A program made the translations under genes and the position numbers. This document shows, in pieces, positions 10,217 through 21,275 of a stretch of DNA of 64,000 nucleotides (position 1 is the first letter of the stretch; the number at the start of each line of letters is the position of its first letter). The stretch comes from Stenotrophomonas sp. ATCM1_4 (GTDB lineage: Bacteria > Pseudomonadota > Gammaproteobacteria > Xanthomonadales > Xanthomonadaceae), in contig NZ_QPFB01000001.1 of NCBI RefSeq assembly GCF_004348115.1, positions 721,978 through 785,977 of the forward strand, given 5' to 3'. The notes below the pieces were generated by a model. It had not been told where the DNA came from, made no database searches, and saw nothing but the letters and a program-made list of their open reading frames with translations.

Positions 10217-10309
10217 GTGTCGTGCCGCGCGCAGGGCCCGGCGACCTCGATTACCACCACCACTATTACCGTCACCACTTGCCCGGTGCGGCCCGTCGTC
10301 TTCGCGTAA
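10217..10309 (+). CDS. thrL: Threonine-rich thr operon leader peptide
   Basis: The frame contains the run ITTTTITVTTC (codons 10250-10282) with seven Thr and two Ile, then 8 more residues and a TAA at 10307. This matches the idea of the enterobacterial ThrL, in which ribosome stalling at Thr and Ile codons controls attenuation. A GTG at 10217 gives 30 residues; an in-frame ATG at 10169 would give 46, but lies almost at the predicted transcript start. The start is therefore uncertain, the leader role much less so. Confidence 0.8.
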   Translation: MSCRAQGPATSITTTTITVTTCPVRPVVFA

Positions 10310-10323
10310 TTTCCGAAAACCAC

Positions 10324-10390
10324 GGCCCCGCACCCGGATCAGGATGCGGGGGAACTCCATCCAGATGCGTGTCGGGGCCTCCCAACGAGG
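10324..10390 (+). promoter_or_regulatory. Alternative RNA hairpins between thrL and thrA
   Basis: CCCCGCA (10326-10332) can pair with TGCGGGG (10345-10351). Alternatively GGCCCCG (10324-10330) can pair with CGGGGCC (10373-10379). A third small hairpin, CCTC (10378-10381) with GAGG (10387-10390), would cover the thrA ribosome site and competes with the second. There is no U-run, so this does not look like a classic terminator; the mechanism is inferred. Confidence 0.45.
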
Positions 10391-10398
10391 TTGATCCG

Positions 10399-12903
10399 AT
10401 GTCGTCAGTTGCCGCTTCACTTGCCGATCCCGCCGCGGACGCCGCCGTCCGTACCGTCGTCCATAAATTCGGCGGTACCTCCGTCGCCGATGCCGAGCGC
10501 TATCGCCATGTCGCCCAGCTGCTGTTGGCGCGCCAGGAGCAGGTGCAGGTCACCGTGGTCTCGGCGATGAAGGGCGTGACCGACGCGCTGATCGAACTGG
10601 CGCGGCTGGCCGGCGCGGGTGATGCGAACTGGGAAGAACGTTGGCATGAACTGCGGGCGCGTCACCGCGCCGCCGCCGCCGCGCTGCTGGGTGAGCACTC
10701 CGGCGCCACCGTCGAATGGCTGGATGCGCGTTTCGCGCGCCTGCATGACGTGCTGGCCGCATTGGCGGTGATCGGCGAACTGCCGCAGGAAGTGCTGGAC
10801 CGGGTGCAGGGCCTGGGCGAAGTGTTCTCCGCGCACCTGCTCGGCCATCACCTGCAGGCGCTGGGCGAGGACTGCGACGTGCTCGATGCGCGCGAGGTGC
10901 TGGTGGTCAACCACGGCGAACTCGGCGTGGACGTGGACTGGAAGTCCAGCGCGGCCAAGCTTGAGCTGTGGCGGCAGTCGCATCCGGCACGCCGCCTGGT
11001 GGTGACCGGTTTCGTGGCCCGTGACCGTAAGGGCCACATCACCACGCTGGGCCGCAATGGCAGCGACTTCTCCGGTGCGATCTTCGCCGCGCTGTTCGAA
11101 GCGGACGAACTGCACATCTGGACCGACGTGGACGGGGTGCTCTCGGCCGACCCGCGGGTGGTGCCCGAAGCGGTGCAGCTGGATGCCTTGAGCTACGACG
11201 AGGCCTGCGAGCTGGCGTACTTCGGGGCCAAGGTGGTGCACCCGCAGACGATGTCGCCGGCCATCGAACGGGGCCTGCCGATCATCATCCGCAATACCTT
11301 CCAGCCCGATCACCCGGGGACCCGCATCACCGGTGAAAGCTCCAGCGCCGGCCCGATCAAGGGCCTGACCCTGAGCCCGGACCTGGCCGTGCTCAACGTC
11401 GAGGGCACCGGCCTGATCGGCGTGCCGGGCACGGCCGAGCGGGTGTTCTCGGCGCTGCGCAACGCGCATGTGTCGGTGGTGATGATCTCGCAGGGGTCGT
11501 CCGAGCATTCGATCTGCTGCGTGGTCAAGCAGGGCGAGGCAGAGCAGGCGCGTGAGGCGCTGGTACAGGCGTTCTCGCATGAACTGGCCGCCGGCCAGGT
11601 GCAGCGCGTCCAGCTGACCACCGGCGTGAGCGTGCTGGCGGCGGTGGGTGATGGCATGGCCGGCCAGCCCGGCGTGGCGGCGCGCCTGTTCGAAGCGCTG
11701 GGCCGGGCGCACGTCAACATCCTGGCCATCGCGCAGGGCTCGTCCGAGCGCAATATCTCGGTGGCCATCGACGCGCGTGACGCGACCAAGGCACTGCGCG
11801 CCGCGCATGCCGGCTTCTGGCTGTCGCCGCAGACGTTCTCGGTGGGCGTGATCGGGCCGGGCAACGTCGGCGCGGCCTTGCTGGACCAGCTCAACACCGC
11901 TCAGCCGCAGTTGCTGGCCAAGGCCAAGCTCGACCTGCGCCTGCGCGCGGTCACCTCGCGCACGCGCATGTTGCTGGACCAGCGTGGTCTGCACGGTGAG
12001 TGGAAACAGGCGTTCGAGGCATCCAGGTCGCCGGCCGACCTGGACCTGTTCACCGAGCACCTGCTCTCCGCACGCCTGCCGCACACGCTGATCGTGGACT
12101 GCAGCGGCAGCCCGGAAGTGGCCGAGCGCTACGCCGGCTGGCTGGCCGCCGGCATCCACGTGGTCACCCCGAACAAGCAGGCCGGTGCCGGCCCGCTGGC
12201 CCGCTACCACGCCATCCGCGCGGCGGCCGAGGCCAGCGGCGCGCGCTTCCGCTACGAGGCCACGGTCGGTGCCGGCCTGCCGGTCATCACCACGCTGCGC
12301 GACCTGGTCGATACCGGCGATGAAGTCACCGCCATCGCCGGCATCTTCTCCGGCACGCTGGCGTGGCTGTTCAACAAGTACGACGGCAGCGTGCCGTTCT
12401 CCGAACTGGTCACCCAGGCCCGTGGCATGGGCTACACCGAGCCGGACCCGCGTGACGACCTGTCCGGCATCGACGTGGCGCGCAAGCTGGTCATTCTTGC
12501 CCGCGAGGCTGGCCACGATCTGAGCCTGGAGGACGTGGCGGTGGAAAGCCTGGTGCCGGCATCGCTGCAGCAGGCCAGCGTCGAGGATTTCATGGCGGCG
12601 TTGCCGGAGGTGGATGCCACCTTCGCCCAGCGCCTGGCCGATGCACGTTCGCGCGGCTGCGTGCTGCGCTACGTGGCCCAGTTCAAGCCGGGCCAGGCGC
12701 CGAGTGTGGGACTGGTGGAACTGCCGGCCGACCATGCCTTCGCCAACCTGCGCCTGACCGACAACGTGGTGCAGTTCACCACCGGCCGCTACTGCAACAA
12801 CCCGTTGGTGGTGCAGGGCCCGGGCGCGGGCCCGGAAGTCACCGCGGCCGGTGTGTTTGCCGACGTGCTGCGGGTCGCCGCGGGCGAGGGGGCGCGCCTG
12901 TGA
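10399..12903 (+). CDS. thrA: Bifunctional aspartokinase / homoserine dehydrogenase I
   Basis: The 834-residue protein (E. coli ThrA 820) joins an aspartokinase domain, starting [16 protein letters not shown] near residue 17, two ACT-type regulatory segments (about 325-470), and a homoserine dehydrogenase with [16 protein letters not shown] near 482. It catalyses the first and third steps from aspartate to threonine in the cytosol. The ATG at 10399 is chosen over the longer open frame because it follows GAGG by 8 bases and begins at the expected family position; the longer frame overlaps the leader. thrB overlaps its stop. Confidence 0.96.
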   Translation: MSSVAASLADPAADAAVRTVVHKFGGTSVADAERYRHVAQLLLARQEQVQVTVVSAMKGVTDALIELARLAGAGDANWEERWHELRARHRAAAAALLGEHSGATVEWLDARFARLHDVLAALAVIGELPQEVLDRVQGLGEVFSAHLLGHHLQALGEDCDVLDAREVLVVNHGELGVDVDWKSSAAKLELWRQSHPARRLVVTGFVARDRKGHITTLGRNGSDFSGAIFAALFEADELHIWTDVDGVLSADPRVVPEAVQLDALSYDEACELAYFGAKVVHPQTMSPAIERGLPIIIRNTFQPDHPGTRITGESSSAGPIKGLTLSPDLAVLNVEGTGLIGVPGTAERVFSALRNAHVSVVMISQGSSEHSICCVVKQGEAEQAREALVQAFSHELAAGQVQRVQLTTGVSVLAAVGDGMAGQPGVAARLFEALGRAHVNILAIAQGSSERNISVAIDARDATKALRAAHAGFWLSPQTFSVGVIGPGNVGAALLDQLNTAQPQLLAKAKLDLRLRAVTSRTRMLLDQRGLHGEWKQAFEASRSPADLDLFTEHLLSARLPHTLIVDCSGSPEVAERYAGWLAAGIHVVTPNKQAGAGPLARYHAIRAAAEASGARFRYEATVGAGLPVITTLRDLVDTGDEVTAIAGIFSGTLAWLFNKYDGSVPFSELVTQARGMGYTEPDPRDDLSGIDVARKLVILAREAGHDLSLEDVAVESLVPASLQQASVEDFMAALPEVDATFAQRLADARSRGCVLRYVAQFKPGQAPSVGLVELPADHAFANLRLTDNVVQFTTGRYCNNPLVVQGPGAGPEVTAAGVFADVLRVAAGEGARL

Positions 12904-13844
12904 GTGCGGTGCTGAAGGGTTCCGGCCGATGCCAGGCGCGTGCCTTCGCACCGGCCTCGGTCGCCAACGTGGCGGTCGGGTTCGATCTGTTGGGGTATGC
13001 CGTGCCCGGCGTTGGCGACACCGTGACGGTGCGTCGCATCGATGCGCCCGAAGTGCGGATCAGCGCGATCCGTGGCACGGCGGTGGCGTTGCCAACCGAT
13101 GCACCCCGTAACACCGCGGGCGCGGCCTTGATCGCGTTGCGCGACGCACTGTCGTTGCCGTTCGGTTTCGAGATCGAGATCGACAAGGGCATCCCGCTCA
13201 GTTCCGGCATGGGCGGGTCGGCGGCCTCGTGCGTGGCGGCGCTGGTAGCGGCCAATGCGCTGCTCGACGCGCCGTTGTCGCGCGAACAGTTGTACCTGTA
13301 CGCATTGGATGGCGAGGCGGTGGCCAGCGGCAGCCGCCACGGCGACAACCTTGGGCCGATGTTCCTGGGCGGGCTGGTGATGTCGACGCTGGAGCGGCTG
13401 GTGCCGGTGGCGGTGCCTGACGCCTGGCACAGCCTGCTGGTCCATCCCGACGCGCAGTTGGAAACCCGTCGTGCCCGCGCCGCCCTGCAGGGCACGTACG
13501 AGCTGAAGGAGTTCGTCGCGCAGAGCACCAACCTGGCCCTGGTGCTGGCCGGTTGCCACGCCGGCGATGCCGGGCTGGTCCGTGCAGGCCTGGCCGACGT
13601 GCTGGTGGAGCCGCGCCGCGCACCGTTGATCGTCGGCTTCGATGCGGCCAAGCAGGCCGCGCTGGACGCCGGTGCGATGGGTGCCAGCATCTCCGGTGCG
13701 GGCCCCAGCGTGTTTGCATGGTTTGAAACGCGCCTGGCTGCCGAAGCCGCTGCCGCCGACGTGCAGGCGGCCTTTGCCGCGGCGGGTTTCGGCAGCCAGG
13801 CCTGGGTTACCCCCTTGAACAGTCCCGGTGCCGCGCTGCTCTGA
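12900..13844 (+). CDS. thrB: Homoserine kinase
   Basis: The 314-residue GHMP kinase phosphorylates homoserine. Visible motifs are [17 protein letters not shown] at the N-terminus, [15 protein letters not shown] (about 98-112) for ATP binding, and [13 protein letters not shown] near the C-terminus. It starts with GTG at 12900, overlapping the thrA stop. It precedes thrC by 35 bases. Confidence 0.95.
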   Translation: MSAVLKGSGRCQARAFAPASVANVAVGFDLLGYAVPGVGDTVTVRRIDAPEVRISAIRGTAVALPTDAPRNTAGAALIALRDALSLPFGFEIEIDKGIPLSSGMGGSAASCVAALVAANALLDAPLSREQLYLYALDGEAVASGSRHGDNLGPMFLGGLVMSTLERLVPVAVPDAWHSLLVHPDAQLETRRARAALQGTYELKEFVAQSTNLALVLAGCHAGDAGLVRAGLADVLVEPRRAPLIVGFDAAKQAALDAGAMGASISGAGPSVFAWFETRLAAEAAAADVQAAFAAAGFGSQAWVTPLNSPGAALL

Positions 13845-13879
13845 ACGCGCACTCGAACAGACATTTTCCGGAAACCGCA

Positions 13880-15187
13880 ATGAACTTCATCTCCACCCGC
13901 AATGCCTCTCCGCCGGCCACGCTCAGCCAGGCGATTGCCGCCGGACTGGCCCCCGACGGCGGGTTGTACGTTCCGCAGCAGATGCCGGCCGCACGCACGC
14001 TACGCGCCGGCGACAGCCTGGCGGCGACCGCCACCGAACTGCTGCAGCCGTTCTTCGCCGGCGATGGCCTGGAAGCGGCGCTGCCCTCCATTTGCGCGCA
14101 GGCGTTTGATTTCCCCGCGCCGCTGCAGCCGCTGGCTACCGGCAACGATCACGTGCTGGAGCTGTTCCAAGGGCCGACCGCCGCATTCAAGGACTTCGGC
14201 GCGCGCTTTCTCGCTGCCAGCCTGTCACGGCTGCGCGCCGGGCAGGAGCGCCCGCTGACCATCATCGTGGCGACCTCCGGTGATACCGGCGCCGCGGTGG
14301 CTGCCGCCTTCCACAACCAGCCCAACCTGCAGGTGGTGGTGCTGTACCCGGACGGCCGCGTATCGCCGCGCCAGGCGCACCAGCTGGGCTGCCTGGGCGG
14401 CAACATCCGCGCGCTGCGCGTGGCCGGTTCATTCGACGATTGCCAGGCCATGGCCAAACAGGCACTCAACGATGCCGAGCTGCAGGCGCAGGTGCCAATG
14501 AGTTCAGCCAACAGCATCAGTCTCGGTCGCCTGCTGCCGCAGATGAGCTACTACGCGCATGCCGCGCTCAGCCATCAGGCCGCATACGGAACGCCGCTGA
14601 ACTTCGTCATTCCCACCGGCAACCTGGGCAATGCGATGGCGGCGGTGATCGCCCGCGCGCTGGGCGTGCCGTTGGGGCGCATCGTGCTGGCGACCAACGC
14701 CAACCGGGTGTTGCCGGACTATTTCAACGGCGGCGCGTACGCACCGACGGCGAGCGTGGCGACCTTGGCCAATGCGATGGACGTGGGCGCGCCGAGCAAC
14801 TTCGAGCGCCTGCGTTGGCTGTATGCCGGCGACGACGCAGCGCTGCGTGCGGCCTTCGTGTCGCGCTCGGTGGACGATGCGACCATCCGCGACACCATTG
14901 CCCGTCGCTTCCGTGATCACGGTGAGGTGTTCTGCCCGCATACCGCCACCGCCGTGCAGGTGCTGGAGCAGTTGCGCGCCAGCGGTGAAGCCGCGGCCGA
15001 AACGCATTGGGCAGTCGCCGCGACCGCGCACCCGGCCAAGTTCGAATCGGTGGTCGAGCCGTTGATCGGTCGCGAGGTGCCGGTGCCGCCAGCCTTGGCC
15101 GAACTGCTCAAGCGCCCGGCCCATGCGGACCCGTGCCCGCCGGACTATGCCGCCCTGCGCGAAACGTTGCTGGCCGGCGCGGGCTGA
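13880..15187 (+). CDS. thrC: Threonine synthase
   Basis: The 435-residue PLP enzyme converts O-phosphohomoserine to threonine. It shows the N-terminal NFISTRN start, PTAAFKDFGARF with the PLP lysine near residue 104, VATSGDTGAAVAAAF, and SANSISLGRLLPQM. It is the last gene of thrABC; the following gene is convergent. Confidence 0.96.
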   Translation: MNFISTRNASPPATLSQAIAAGLAPDGGLYVPQQMPAARTLRAGDSLAATATELLQPFFAGDGLEAALPSICAQAFDFPAPLQPLATGNDHVLELFQGPTAAFKDFGARFLAASLSRLRAGQERPLTIIVATSGDTGAAVAAAFHNQPNLQVVVLYPDGRVSPRQAHQLGCLGGNIRALRVAGSFDDCQAMAKQALNDAELQAQVPMSSANSISLGRLLPQMSYYAHAALSHQAAYGTPLNFVIPTGNLGNAMAAVIARALGVPLGRIVLATNANRVLPDYFNGGAYAPTASVATLANAMDVGAPSNFERLRWLYAGDDAALRAAFVSRSVDDATIRDTIARRFRDHGEVFCPHTATAVQVLEQLRASGEAAAETHWAVAATAHPAKFESVVEPLIGREVPVPPALAELLKRPAHADPCPPDYAALRETLLAGAG

Positions 15188-15193
15188 TCGCAT

Positions 15194-15226
15194 CGGGGCC
15201 GTCCCCGCATCGCGCCCAGGGGGCGC
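15194..15226. terminator. Two short GC hairpins between convergent thrC and fnr-like gene
   Basis: CGGGG/CCCCG (15194-15198 with 15203-15207) and GCGCCC/GGGCGC (15212-15217 with 15221-15226) lie in the 55-base gap between the two stop codons. Neither has a U-run, so terminator function is only possible. Confidence 0.3.
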
Positions 15227-15242
15227 TGCTGTGCGGGGGCGC

Positions 15243-16001
15243 TCAGGCGCCGTCGTTGGCCAGCTTCTGCAGCTCGGCGAAATCCAGGATCTCCACCACG
15301 TTCAGGTGGGGCAGGGCGATCAGGCCCTGCTGGCGCAGCTTGGTGAAGGTGCGGCTGACCGTTTCCATGGTCAGGCCCAGGTGGTCGGCGATGTCGCCGC
15401 GGCCCATCGGCAGCGACACCCGGTTGCTGCTGTGGCCGGCGAGGGTTGCCTCGCGGGCGGCCAGGCGCAGCAGGAAATCGGCCAGCCGCTCCGGCGGCTG
15501 CAGGCGGGCCAGCGCCAGGGCGTTGTCCTGGGCCGCGTCCAGCTCCTGGCAGGCGCGCTGCAGCAGCTTGCGCTCCAGGTGCGGGTGGTGCTGGCGCAGG
15601 TCGCGCATCTGCGTGGTCGGCACCCGGCAGACCCGGCTGTCGGCGATGGCCTCGATGTCGTAACGGTGCAGGTCGCTGCCGCTCAGGCCCAGGTAGTCGC
15701 CCGGCAGCACGAACCCATTCACCTGGCGCCGGCCGTCGGCCAGCGTCCGCACCAGGCGCAGCGCGCCCTCGGTCACTGTATAGACATAAGTGCGCGGCTC
15801 CCCGGAACGGGCCAGGGTGGCCCCCATCGGCACCGGCAGGGACACGGTAATCCGCTCCAGCGCATGCACTTCATCGCAGGACAGCGCCGAGCAGACCGAC
15901 AGGTGCCGGACCGAACAATGCAGGCATTCACGCGCGCCGCTGCTTTCCTGGGCAGCGGACGAAACGGGGGAAAGCTCGGAGCCTGGGGCAGACCGGGACA
16001 T
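15243..16001 (-). CDS. FNR-type oxygen-responsive Crp/Fnr regulator
   Basis: The 252-residue protein has cysteines at 26, 29 and 37 in ECLHCSVRHLSVC and a further one at 125 (SRVCRV), the four-ligand pattern expected for an FNR [4Fe-4S] cluster. A cyclic-nucleotide-type beta barrel follows, then a C-terminal HTH with RGDIADHLGLTMETVSRTFTKL. FNR proteins switch genes for low-oxygen growth. The ATG at 16001 gives the normal family length; one at 16040 would add 13 residues. Cysteine spacing is like FnrL/FixK-type members rather than E. coli FNR. It is divergent from hisS. Confidence 0.88.
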   Translation of the reverse strand: MSRSAPGSELSPVSSAAQESSGARECLHCSVRHLSVCSALSCDEVHALERITVSLPVPMGATLARSGEPRTYVYTVTEGALRLVRTLADGRRQVNGFVLPGDYLGLSGSDLHRYDIEAIADSRVCRVPTTQMRDLRQHHPHLERKLLQRACQELDAAQDNALALARLQPPERLADFLLRLAAREATLAGHSSNRVSLPMGRGDIADHLGLTMETVSRTFTKLRQQGLIALPHLNVVEILDFAELQKLANDGA

Positions 16002-16110
16002 GGCAGGGGTGAGGGGAAGATGGGGCAAATGATACTTCATGCGGCCAGCGGGGCGGGCTGGCGCTAGAATTGGCGGTCGTCCACCCCACTGAGTTGCAGG
16101 AGTTTCGCCC

Positions 16111-17517
16111 GTGATCAAGCCCCGTACCCCGCCCGGCATCATGGAATTGCTGCCGCGCGAGCAGATCGCGTTCCAGCGCATGCTGGACGTCATCCGCCGC
16201 AACTACGAGCGCTTCGGGTTCCTGCCGGTGGAGACCCCGGTGTTCGAGCTGTCCGACGTGCTGCTGACCAAGTCCGGCGGTGAAACCGAGCGACAGGTGT
16301 ACTTCGTGCAGTCCACCGGCGCGCTGGCCAATGCGGCCGAGTCCGGCGAGAAGGGCTTGCCCGAAATGGCGCTGCGCTTCGACCTGACCGTGCCGCTGGC
16401 CCGCTACGTGGCCGAGCATGAGCACGACCTGACGTTCCCGTTCCGTCGTTACCAGATGCAGCGCGTCTACCGTGGCGAGCGCGCCCAGCGGGGCCGTTTC
16501 CGCGAGTTCTACCAGTGCGACGTGGACGTGATCGGCAAGGACGCGCTGAGCATCCGCTATGACGCCGAAGTGCTGGCGGTCATCAATGCGGTGTTCTCCG
16601 AGCTGCGCATCGGCAAGTTCGCCGTGCAGCTGAACAACCGCAAGTTCATGCGCGGCTTCTTCGAGGCCCAGGGCGTGGCTGACCCGCAGCAGCAGGCACT
16701 GGTGCTGCGCGAGGTCGACAAGCTCGACAAGCGCGGTGCCGATTACGTGCGTGAAACCCTGCTGGGCCCGGATTTCGGCCTGCCGGTGGATGCCGTCGAG
16801 CGCATCCTGGCGTTCGTGGAGGTACGTTCGGAATCGCATGCCGATGCGCTGGCCAAGCTGGACGCGGTGCTGGCCGATGCCGGCCAGTCGGCCAGCGAAT
16901 CGCTGCGTACCGGTGCCGCCGAGCTGCGCGAGGTGCTGGAGCTGGTCAAGGGCCTGGGCGTGCCGGAACCGGCGTATTGCCTGAATTTCTCCATCGCCCG
17001 CGGCCTGGATTACTACACCGGCACCGTCTACGAGACCACGCTGCTCGACCACCCGCAGATCGGTTCGATCTGCTCGGGCGGCCGCTACGAGGACCTGGCC
17101 AGCCATTACACCAAGTCCAAGCTGCCGGGCGTGGGCATCTCGATTGGCCTGACCCGCCTGTTCTGGCAGCTGCGCGAGGCCAACCTGATCGAAGGCATCG
17201 CCGAGAGCAGCGTGCAGGCCATGGTCGCGTTGATGGACGAGGCCGCCATGCCGCAGTCGCTGGACATCGCCCGTCGCCTGCGCGCCGGTGGCATCAACAC
17301 TGAAGTGCAGATGGAGCCGAAGAAGATCGGCAAGCAGTTCCAGTACGCCGCCAAGGCGGGCATCCGCTTCGTGGTGCTGGCCGGTGAGGATGAGCTGGCG
17401 CGCGGCGTGGTCGCGGTCAAGGACCTGCTGCGTGAACAGCAGTTCGAGGTCGCCCGTGACGAGCTGGCCACCACTTTGCAGGTGGAGCTGGAGCAGGCCC
17501 GCGCGATGGTGCGCTGA
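16111..17517 (+). CDS. hisS: Histidyl-tRNA synthetase
   Basis: The 468-residue class II synthetase charges tRNA-His. It has class II motif 2 around [31 protein letters not shown], the His-specific [13 protein letters not shown] (about 297-309) and the C-terminal anticodon-binding domain. It begins with GTG at 16111 after TTGCAGGAG. A likely -10, TAGAAT, is at 16065-16070. It carries its own terminator, so it is separate from the his operon behind it. Confidence 0.95.
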   Translation: MIKPRTPPGIMELLPREQIAFQRMLDVIRRNYERFGFLPVETPVFELSDVLLTKSGGETERQVYFVQSTGALANAAESGEKGLPEMALRFDLTVPLARYVAEHEHDLTFPFRRYQMQRVYRGERAQRGRFREFYQCDVDVIGKDALSIRYDAEVLAVINAVFSELRIGKFAVQLNNRKFMRGFFEAQGVADPQQQALVLREVDKLDKRGADYVRETLLGPDFGLPVDAVERILAFVEVRSESHADALAKLDAVLADAGQSASESLRTGAAELREVLELVKGLGVPEPAYCLNFSIARGLDYYTGTVYETTLLDHPQIGSICSGGRYEDLASHYTKSKLPGVGISIGLTRLFWQLREANLIEGIAESSVQAMVALMDEAAMPQSLDIARRLRAGGINTEVQMEPKKIGKQFQYAAKAGIRFVVLAGEDELARGVVAVKDLLREQQFEVARDELATTLQVELEQARAMVR

Positions 17518-17564
17518 GTGGGTAGGGCCTTCGGGCCCGGACAATCCTGGATCCTGCTGAACAA

Positions 17565-17589
17565 AGGCCCCGCATCGCGGGGCCTTTTT
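17565..17589 (+). terminator. Intrinsic terminator after hisS
   Basis: A 9-bp perfect stem, AGGCCCCGC (17565-17573) with GCGGGGCCT (17577-17585), is followed by a run of T to 17589. Confidence 0.92.
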
Positions 17590-17599
17590 CGTTGCGGGT

Positions 17600-17647
17600 T
17601 TGACCGGCGCGCCCGCTTGGACTAATGTATTAGCACGCTAATACATT
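17600..17647 (+). promoter_or_regulatory. his operon promoter with perfect 11-bp palindromic operator
   Basis: A -35 TTGACC (17600-17605) and -10-like TAATGT (17623-17628) are spaced by 17 bases. Over the -10 and start point lies a perfect inverted repeat, AATGTATTAGC (17624-17634), AC, GCTAATACATT (17637-17647). The layout resembles a TrpR-type operator, and a TrpR-like protein is encoded 9 bases later, so autorepression of the whole his operon is the simplest reading. Confidence 0.8.
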
Positions 17648-17655
17648 GATACGTC

Positions 17656-17982
17656 ATGAAGCCACGTCCCGATACCGAGAAAGAGAAGGCCTCCGATGCC
17701 CCGTTGAAGGCGCTGGCGCGTGTGCTGGCCGCGCTGGACAAGCCGCAGGACGTCCAGGCCTTCCTGCGCGACCTGTGCACCCCCGCCGAGCTGGAGGCCA
17801 TGGCCGACCGCTGGCGGGTGGTGCCGTTGCTGCGCAAGGGCGTGCCATACCGCGAGATCTATGACCTGACCGGGGTGAGCGTGACCACCATCGGCCGGGT
17901 GGCGCGCTCGCTCGAGCACGGCGCCGGGGGCTACCTCACCGCCATCGAGCGCCTGGCTGCGCGCAAGACCGAATCCAACTGA
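17656..17982 (+). CDS. TrpR/YerC-family repressor, probable his operon regulator
   Basis: The 108-residue protein has the TrpR-superfamily layout: [19 protein letters not shown], then a helix-turn-helix [24 protein letters not shown] at about 65-88. TrpR-like proteins bind palindromic operators as dimers with an amino acid co-repressor. Its position as first gene before hisG, and the perfect operator over its own promoter, suggest it senses histidine (a HisR-type role). The ligand is inferred, not seen. The stop lies 10 bases before hisG. Confidence 0.85.
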   Translation: MKPRPDTEKEKASDAPLKALARVLAALDKPQDVQAFLRDLCTPAELEAMADRWRVVPLLRKGVPYREIYDLTGVSVTTIGRVARSLEHGAGGYLTAIERLAARKTESN

Positions 17983-17992
17983 GACCCGAACA

Positions 17993-18904
17993 ATGAGTGC
18001 TTCCACCTCCGCACCGGCGCGTGACCGGTTGCGTATCGCCATCCAGAAGAGCGGCCGGCTGGCCGACCCTGCGCGCAGCCTGCTGGCGGCCTGCGGGCTG
18101 AGCTGGCGGCAAAGCCGCGACAAGCTGTTCTGCTTCGGCGAGTCGCTGCCGGTGGACCTGCTGCTGGTACGCGATGACGACATCCCGGGCCTGATCGCCG
18201 ACGGTGTCTGCGACCTGGGCGTGGTGGGTCTCAACGAGCTGGACGAGCAGGCCAAGGCGCGCCGCCAGATCGGCTTGCCCGATGCCTACCAATCGCTGCG
18301 CGGGCTGGGCTTCGGCCAGTGCCGGCTGATGATCGCGGTGCCGGAAGAGTGGGACTGGCAGGGCGTGCAGATGCTGCAGGGCAAGCGGATCGCCACCAGC
18401 TATCCGGCTGTCCTCAGCGCGTGGCTGAAGGAAAAGGGCGTGGATGCGCAGGTGGTCGAGCTGTCCGGCTCGGTGGAGATCGCGCCGAAGCTGGGGACCG
18501 CCGAGCTGATCTGCGATCTGGTATCCAGCGGCGCGACCCTGGCGGCCAACCAGCTCAAGCCGGTGGAGACCCTGCTCGAAAGCGAGGCGGTGCTGGCCGG
18601 CCCGGTCAATGAACTCGATGACGCCCGTGCCGGCCTGATGGCGATGCTGTTGCGCCGCCTGGATGGCCTGACCAAGGTGCAGGACCAGAAGCTGCTGATG
18701 TTCAGCGCCGCCGAGGAGCGCGTGGACGCGCTGGCGCGCCTGTTGCCCGACGCCGAACCGCTGCTGCGCCTGCCGGGTAGTGGCAGCGCGGTGCGGCTGC
18801 AGACCATGTGCAACGGGGCGCTGAGCTGGCAACGGCTGGAGGAGCTGGAGCGCGCCGGCGCTCAGGGTTTGATGGTGCTGGCCGTGGAGAAGTCGCTGGT
18901 ATGA
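17993..18904 (+). CDS. hisG: ATP phosphoribosyltransferase, long form
   Basis: HisG joins ATP and PRPP in the first step of histidine synthesis. The 303 residues match the long form (E. coli 299) with a C-terminal regulatory domain that binds histidine, so HisZ should not be needed. Motifs include [25 protein letters not shown] and ADLV-like [15 protein letters not shown]. The hisD start overlaps its stop. Confidence 0.95.
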   Translation: MSASTSAPARDRLRIAIQKSGRLADPARSLLAACGLSWRQSRDKLFCFGESLPVDLLLVRDDDIPGLIADGVCDLGVVGLNELDEQAKARRQIGLPDAYQSLRGLGFGQCRLMIAVPEEWDWQGVQMLQGKRIATSYPAVLSAWLKEKGVDAQVVELSGSVEIAPKLGTAELICDLVSSGATLAANQLKPVETLLESEAVLAGPVNELDDARAGLMAMLLRRLDGLTKVQDQKLLMFSAAEERVDALARLLPDAEPLLRLPGSGSAVRLQTMCNGALSWQRLEELERAGAQGLMVLAVEKSLV

Positions 18905-20196
18905 ACATCCTCGACTGGAATGCGCTGGACGCTGACGGCCAGGCCCGCGCCTTGACCCGCCCGGTGCAGGCGGTGGCCGAGCAGACCCGGGCGTCGGTCA
19001 CCGGGTTGATCACACAGGTGCGCGAGGACGGCGACGTGGCCCTGCGCGAGATCAGTGCCCGTTTCGACGGGGTGGCACCGGAGCGCTTTGAGGTTGGTGA
19101 ATCCGAGTTTGCGGCCGCCGAGCTGGCGGTGCCGGCCGAGCTGCGCATCGCCATGCAGCAGGCGGCCGATCGCATCGATACCTATCACCGCGCCGGCATG
19201 GCTCGCCCCTACGCGGTGGAAACCGCACCGGGCGTGGTCTGCGAGAAAATGATTCGCCCGATCGGTCGCGTCGGCCTGTACGTGCCGGCCGGCAGCGCGC
19301 CGCTGCCATCGACCGCGTTGATGCTCGGGGTGCCGGCGCGCCTGGCCGGCTGCCGCGAAGTGGTGCTGTGCACGCCGCCGCGCAAGGACGGCAGTGCCGA
19401 CCCGGCGGTGCTGGTGGCCGCTCGCCTGACCGGTGTGCACCGGGTCTACAAGATCGGCGGAGCGCAGGCGATTGCGGCGATGGCATACGGCACCGATACC
19501 GTCCCGTCCTGCGACAAGTTGTTCGGCCCGGGCAACAGCTACGTCACCGAGGCCAAGCAGCAGGTTGCGCAGGCCGGTGCGGCGGCCATCGACATGCCGG
19601 CCGGGCCATCCGAAGTGCTGGTGATCGCCGATGCCGGCGCCAATCCCGCCTTCGTCGCGGCCGACCTGCTGTCGCAGGCCGAACATGGCCCGGATTCGCA
19701 GGTGCTGCTGCTCAGCGACGACGCTGCGCTGATCGCCGCCGTGCAGGACGAGGTGGAGGCCCAGGTGGCGCAGCTGGCGCGCGAGGGCATTGCCCGGCAG
19801 GCGCTGGCGGCTTCGCTGTTGATCAAGGTCGATTCGATCGCCCAGGCGTTCGCCATCTCCAACCGCTACGCACCGGAACACCTGATCCTGGCCCTGCGCG
19901 AACCGCGCCGCTGGCTGGAACAGGTCGAGGCCGCCGGTTCGGTGTTCATGGGGGACTACACGCCGGAAGCGTTGGGTGACTATTGCTCCGGCACCAACCA
20001 CGTCCTGCCGACCGCCGGCGCCGCGCGCGCCTACAGCGGTGTCAGCGTCGCCAGCTTCCAGAACCAGATCAGCGTGCAGGCGGCCAGTGCCGAGGGCATT
20101 GCCAATATCGGTCCATGCGCCTTGACGCTGGCGCGGGCGGAAGGGTTGGGCGCGCACGCCAACGCCGTCGCCCTGCGGCTGGGAGTGACGCCGTGA
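18901..20196 (+). CDS. hisD: Histidinol dehydrogenase
   Basis: The 431-residue zinc enzyme carries out the last two oxidations from histidinol to histidine with NAD. Motifs include [44 protein letters not shown] and NRYAPEHL, and TNHVLPT near the C-terminus. ATG at 18901 overlaps the hisG stop (ATGA). Confidence 0.97.
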   Translation: MNILDWNALDADGQARALTRPVQAVAEQTRASVTGLITQVREDGDVALREISARFDGVAPERFEVGESEFAAAELAVPAELRIAMQQAADRIDTYHRAGMARPYAVETAPGVVCEKMIRPIGRVGLYVPAGSAPLPSTALMLGVPARLAGCREVVLCTPPRKDGSADPAVLVAARLTGVHRVYKIGGAQAIAAMAYGTDTVPSCDKLFGPGNSYVTEAKQQVAQAGAAAIDMPAGPSEVLVIADAGANPAFVAADLLSQAEHGPDSQVLLLSDDAALIAAVQDEVEAQVAQLAREGIARQALAASLLIKVDSIAQAFAISNRYAPEHLILALREPRRWLEQVEAAGSVFMGDYTPEALGDYCSGTNHVLPTAGAARAYSGVSVASFQNQISVQAASAEGIANIGPCALTLARAEGLGAHANAVALRLGVTP

Positions 20197-21275
20197 GCAG
20201 CGTGCTCGACCTTGTACGCGATGACCTGCGTGGCTTCACCGGCTATTCCTCGGCGCGCAGCGCCAAGCTCGACGGCGAGATCTGGCTCAACGCCAATGAA
20301 TCGGCGTGGGCCAACCCGGGCGACCCCCTGGCCAGTTGTCGGCGCTATCCGGACCCGCAACCGCAGGCGCTGCGCGAACGGCTGGCGACGTTGTACGACT
20401 GTGCGCCGGAGCAGTTGCTGATCGGGCGTGGCAGCGACGAGGTCATCGACCTGCTGGTACGTGCGCTGTGCGTGCCGGGCCGCGATGCGGTGCTGTATAC
20501 CCCGCCGGTGTTCGGCATGTATGCGGTCAGTGCCCGCCTGCAGAACGCGCCCGCACTGGAGGTGCCGTTGCAGGACTCCGCGGCGGGCTTCGTGCCGGAC
20601 ATCGACGCCATCATCACCACCGCCAGACAAGGCGGCGCCAAGCTGGTGTTCCTGTGCTCGCCGTCCAACCCGGCCGGGTTGAGCATCCCGCTGGCGCAGG
20701 TGGAGCGGGTGGCCGAGGCCCTGCGCGGCCAGGCGCTGGTGGTGGTTGACGAAGCGTATGCCGAGTTCGCCGACACGCCCTCGGCGACGCGCCTGCTGGC
20801 AGGCCATGACAACGTCGCGGTACTGCGGACCCTGTCCAAGGCCCACGCTCTGGCGGCAGCGCGGATTGGCTGCGTCATCGCCGATTCCGGCCTGATCGCG
20901 GTGTTGCGCCGCTGCCAGGCGCCGTATCCCGTTCCGACCCCATGCTCGGCGCTGGCGTTGGCGGGATTGGGTGAGCAGGCGCTGCAGCAGACCCGCGCGC
21001 GCATTGCCACCGTACGCAGCGAGCGCGACCGCCTGCGCATGGCGCTGTCGCTGCAGGGGCATGTGCGCAAGGTGTATGCCTCCGACGCGAACTTCCTGCT
21101 GGTGCGCTTCATCGACGCCGAAGCCGCCTTCCAGGCGCTGCTGCGCGCCGGGGTGGTGGTGCGCGACCAGCGCGCCGCGCCGCAACTGCACGATGCGCTG
21201 CGCATCACCGTGGGAACGCCCGAACAGAATGACCGCGTCCTCGACGCCCTCGCCACGCTGGAGCCCGTTACATGA
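20193..21275 (+). CDS. hisC: Histidinol-phosphate aminotransferase
   Basis: The 360-residue PLP fold-type I enzyme converts imidazole acetol phosphate to histidinol phosphate. It shows [43 protein letters not shown] and the PLP lysine in [16 protein letters not shown]. The GTG at 20193 overlaps the hisD stop; the longer open frame upstream is not used because it lies inside hisD. Confidence 0.96.
   Translation: MSSVLDLVRDDLRGFTGYSSARSAKLDGEIWLNANESAWANPGDPLASCRRYPDPQPQALRERLATLYDCAPEQLLIGRGSDEVIDLLVRALCVPGRDAVLYTPPVFGMYAVSARLQNAPALEVPLQDSAAGFVPDIDAIITTARQGGAKLVFLCSPSNPAGLSIPLAQVERVAEALRGQALVVVDEAYAEFADTPSATRLLAGHDNVAVLRTLSKAHALAAARIGCVIADSGLIAVLRRCQAPYPVPTPCSALALAGLGEQALQQTRARIATVRSERDRLRMALSLQGHVRKVYASDANFLLVRFIDAEAAFQALLRAGVVVRDQRAAPQLHDALRITVGTPEQNDRVLDALATLEPVT

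Noticed and set aside
10417..12951. Long open frame of 844 codons antisense to thrA
   Set aside because: It mirrors thrA in a G+C-rich coding sequence, its product is rich in Arg, His, Gln and Gly with no domain, and thrA is certain.
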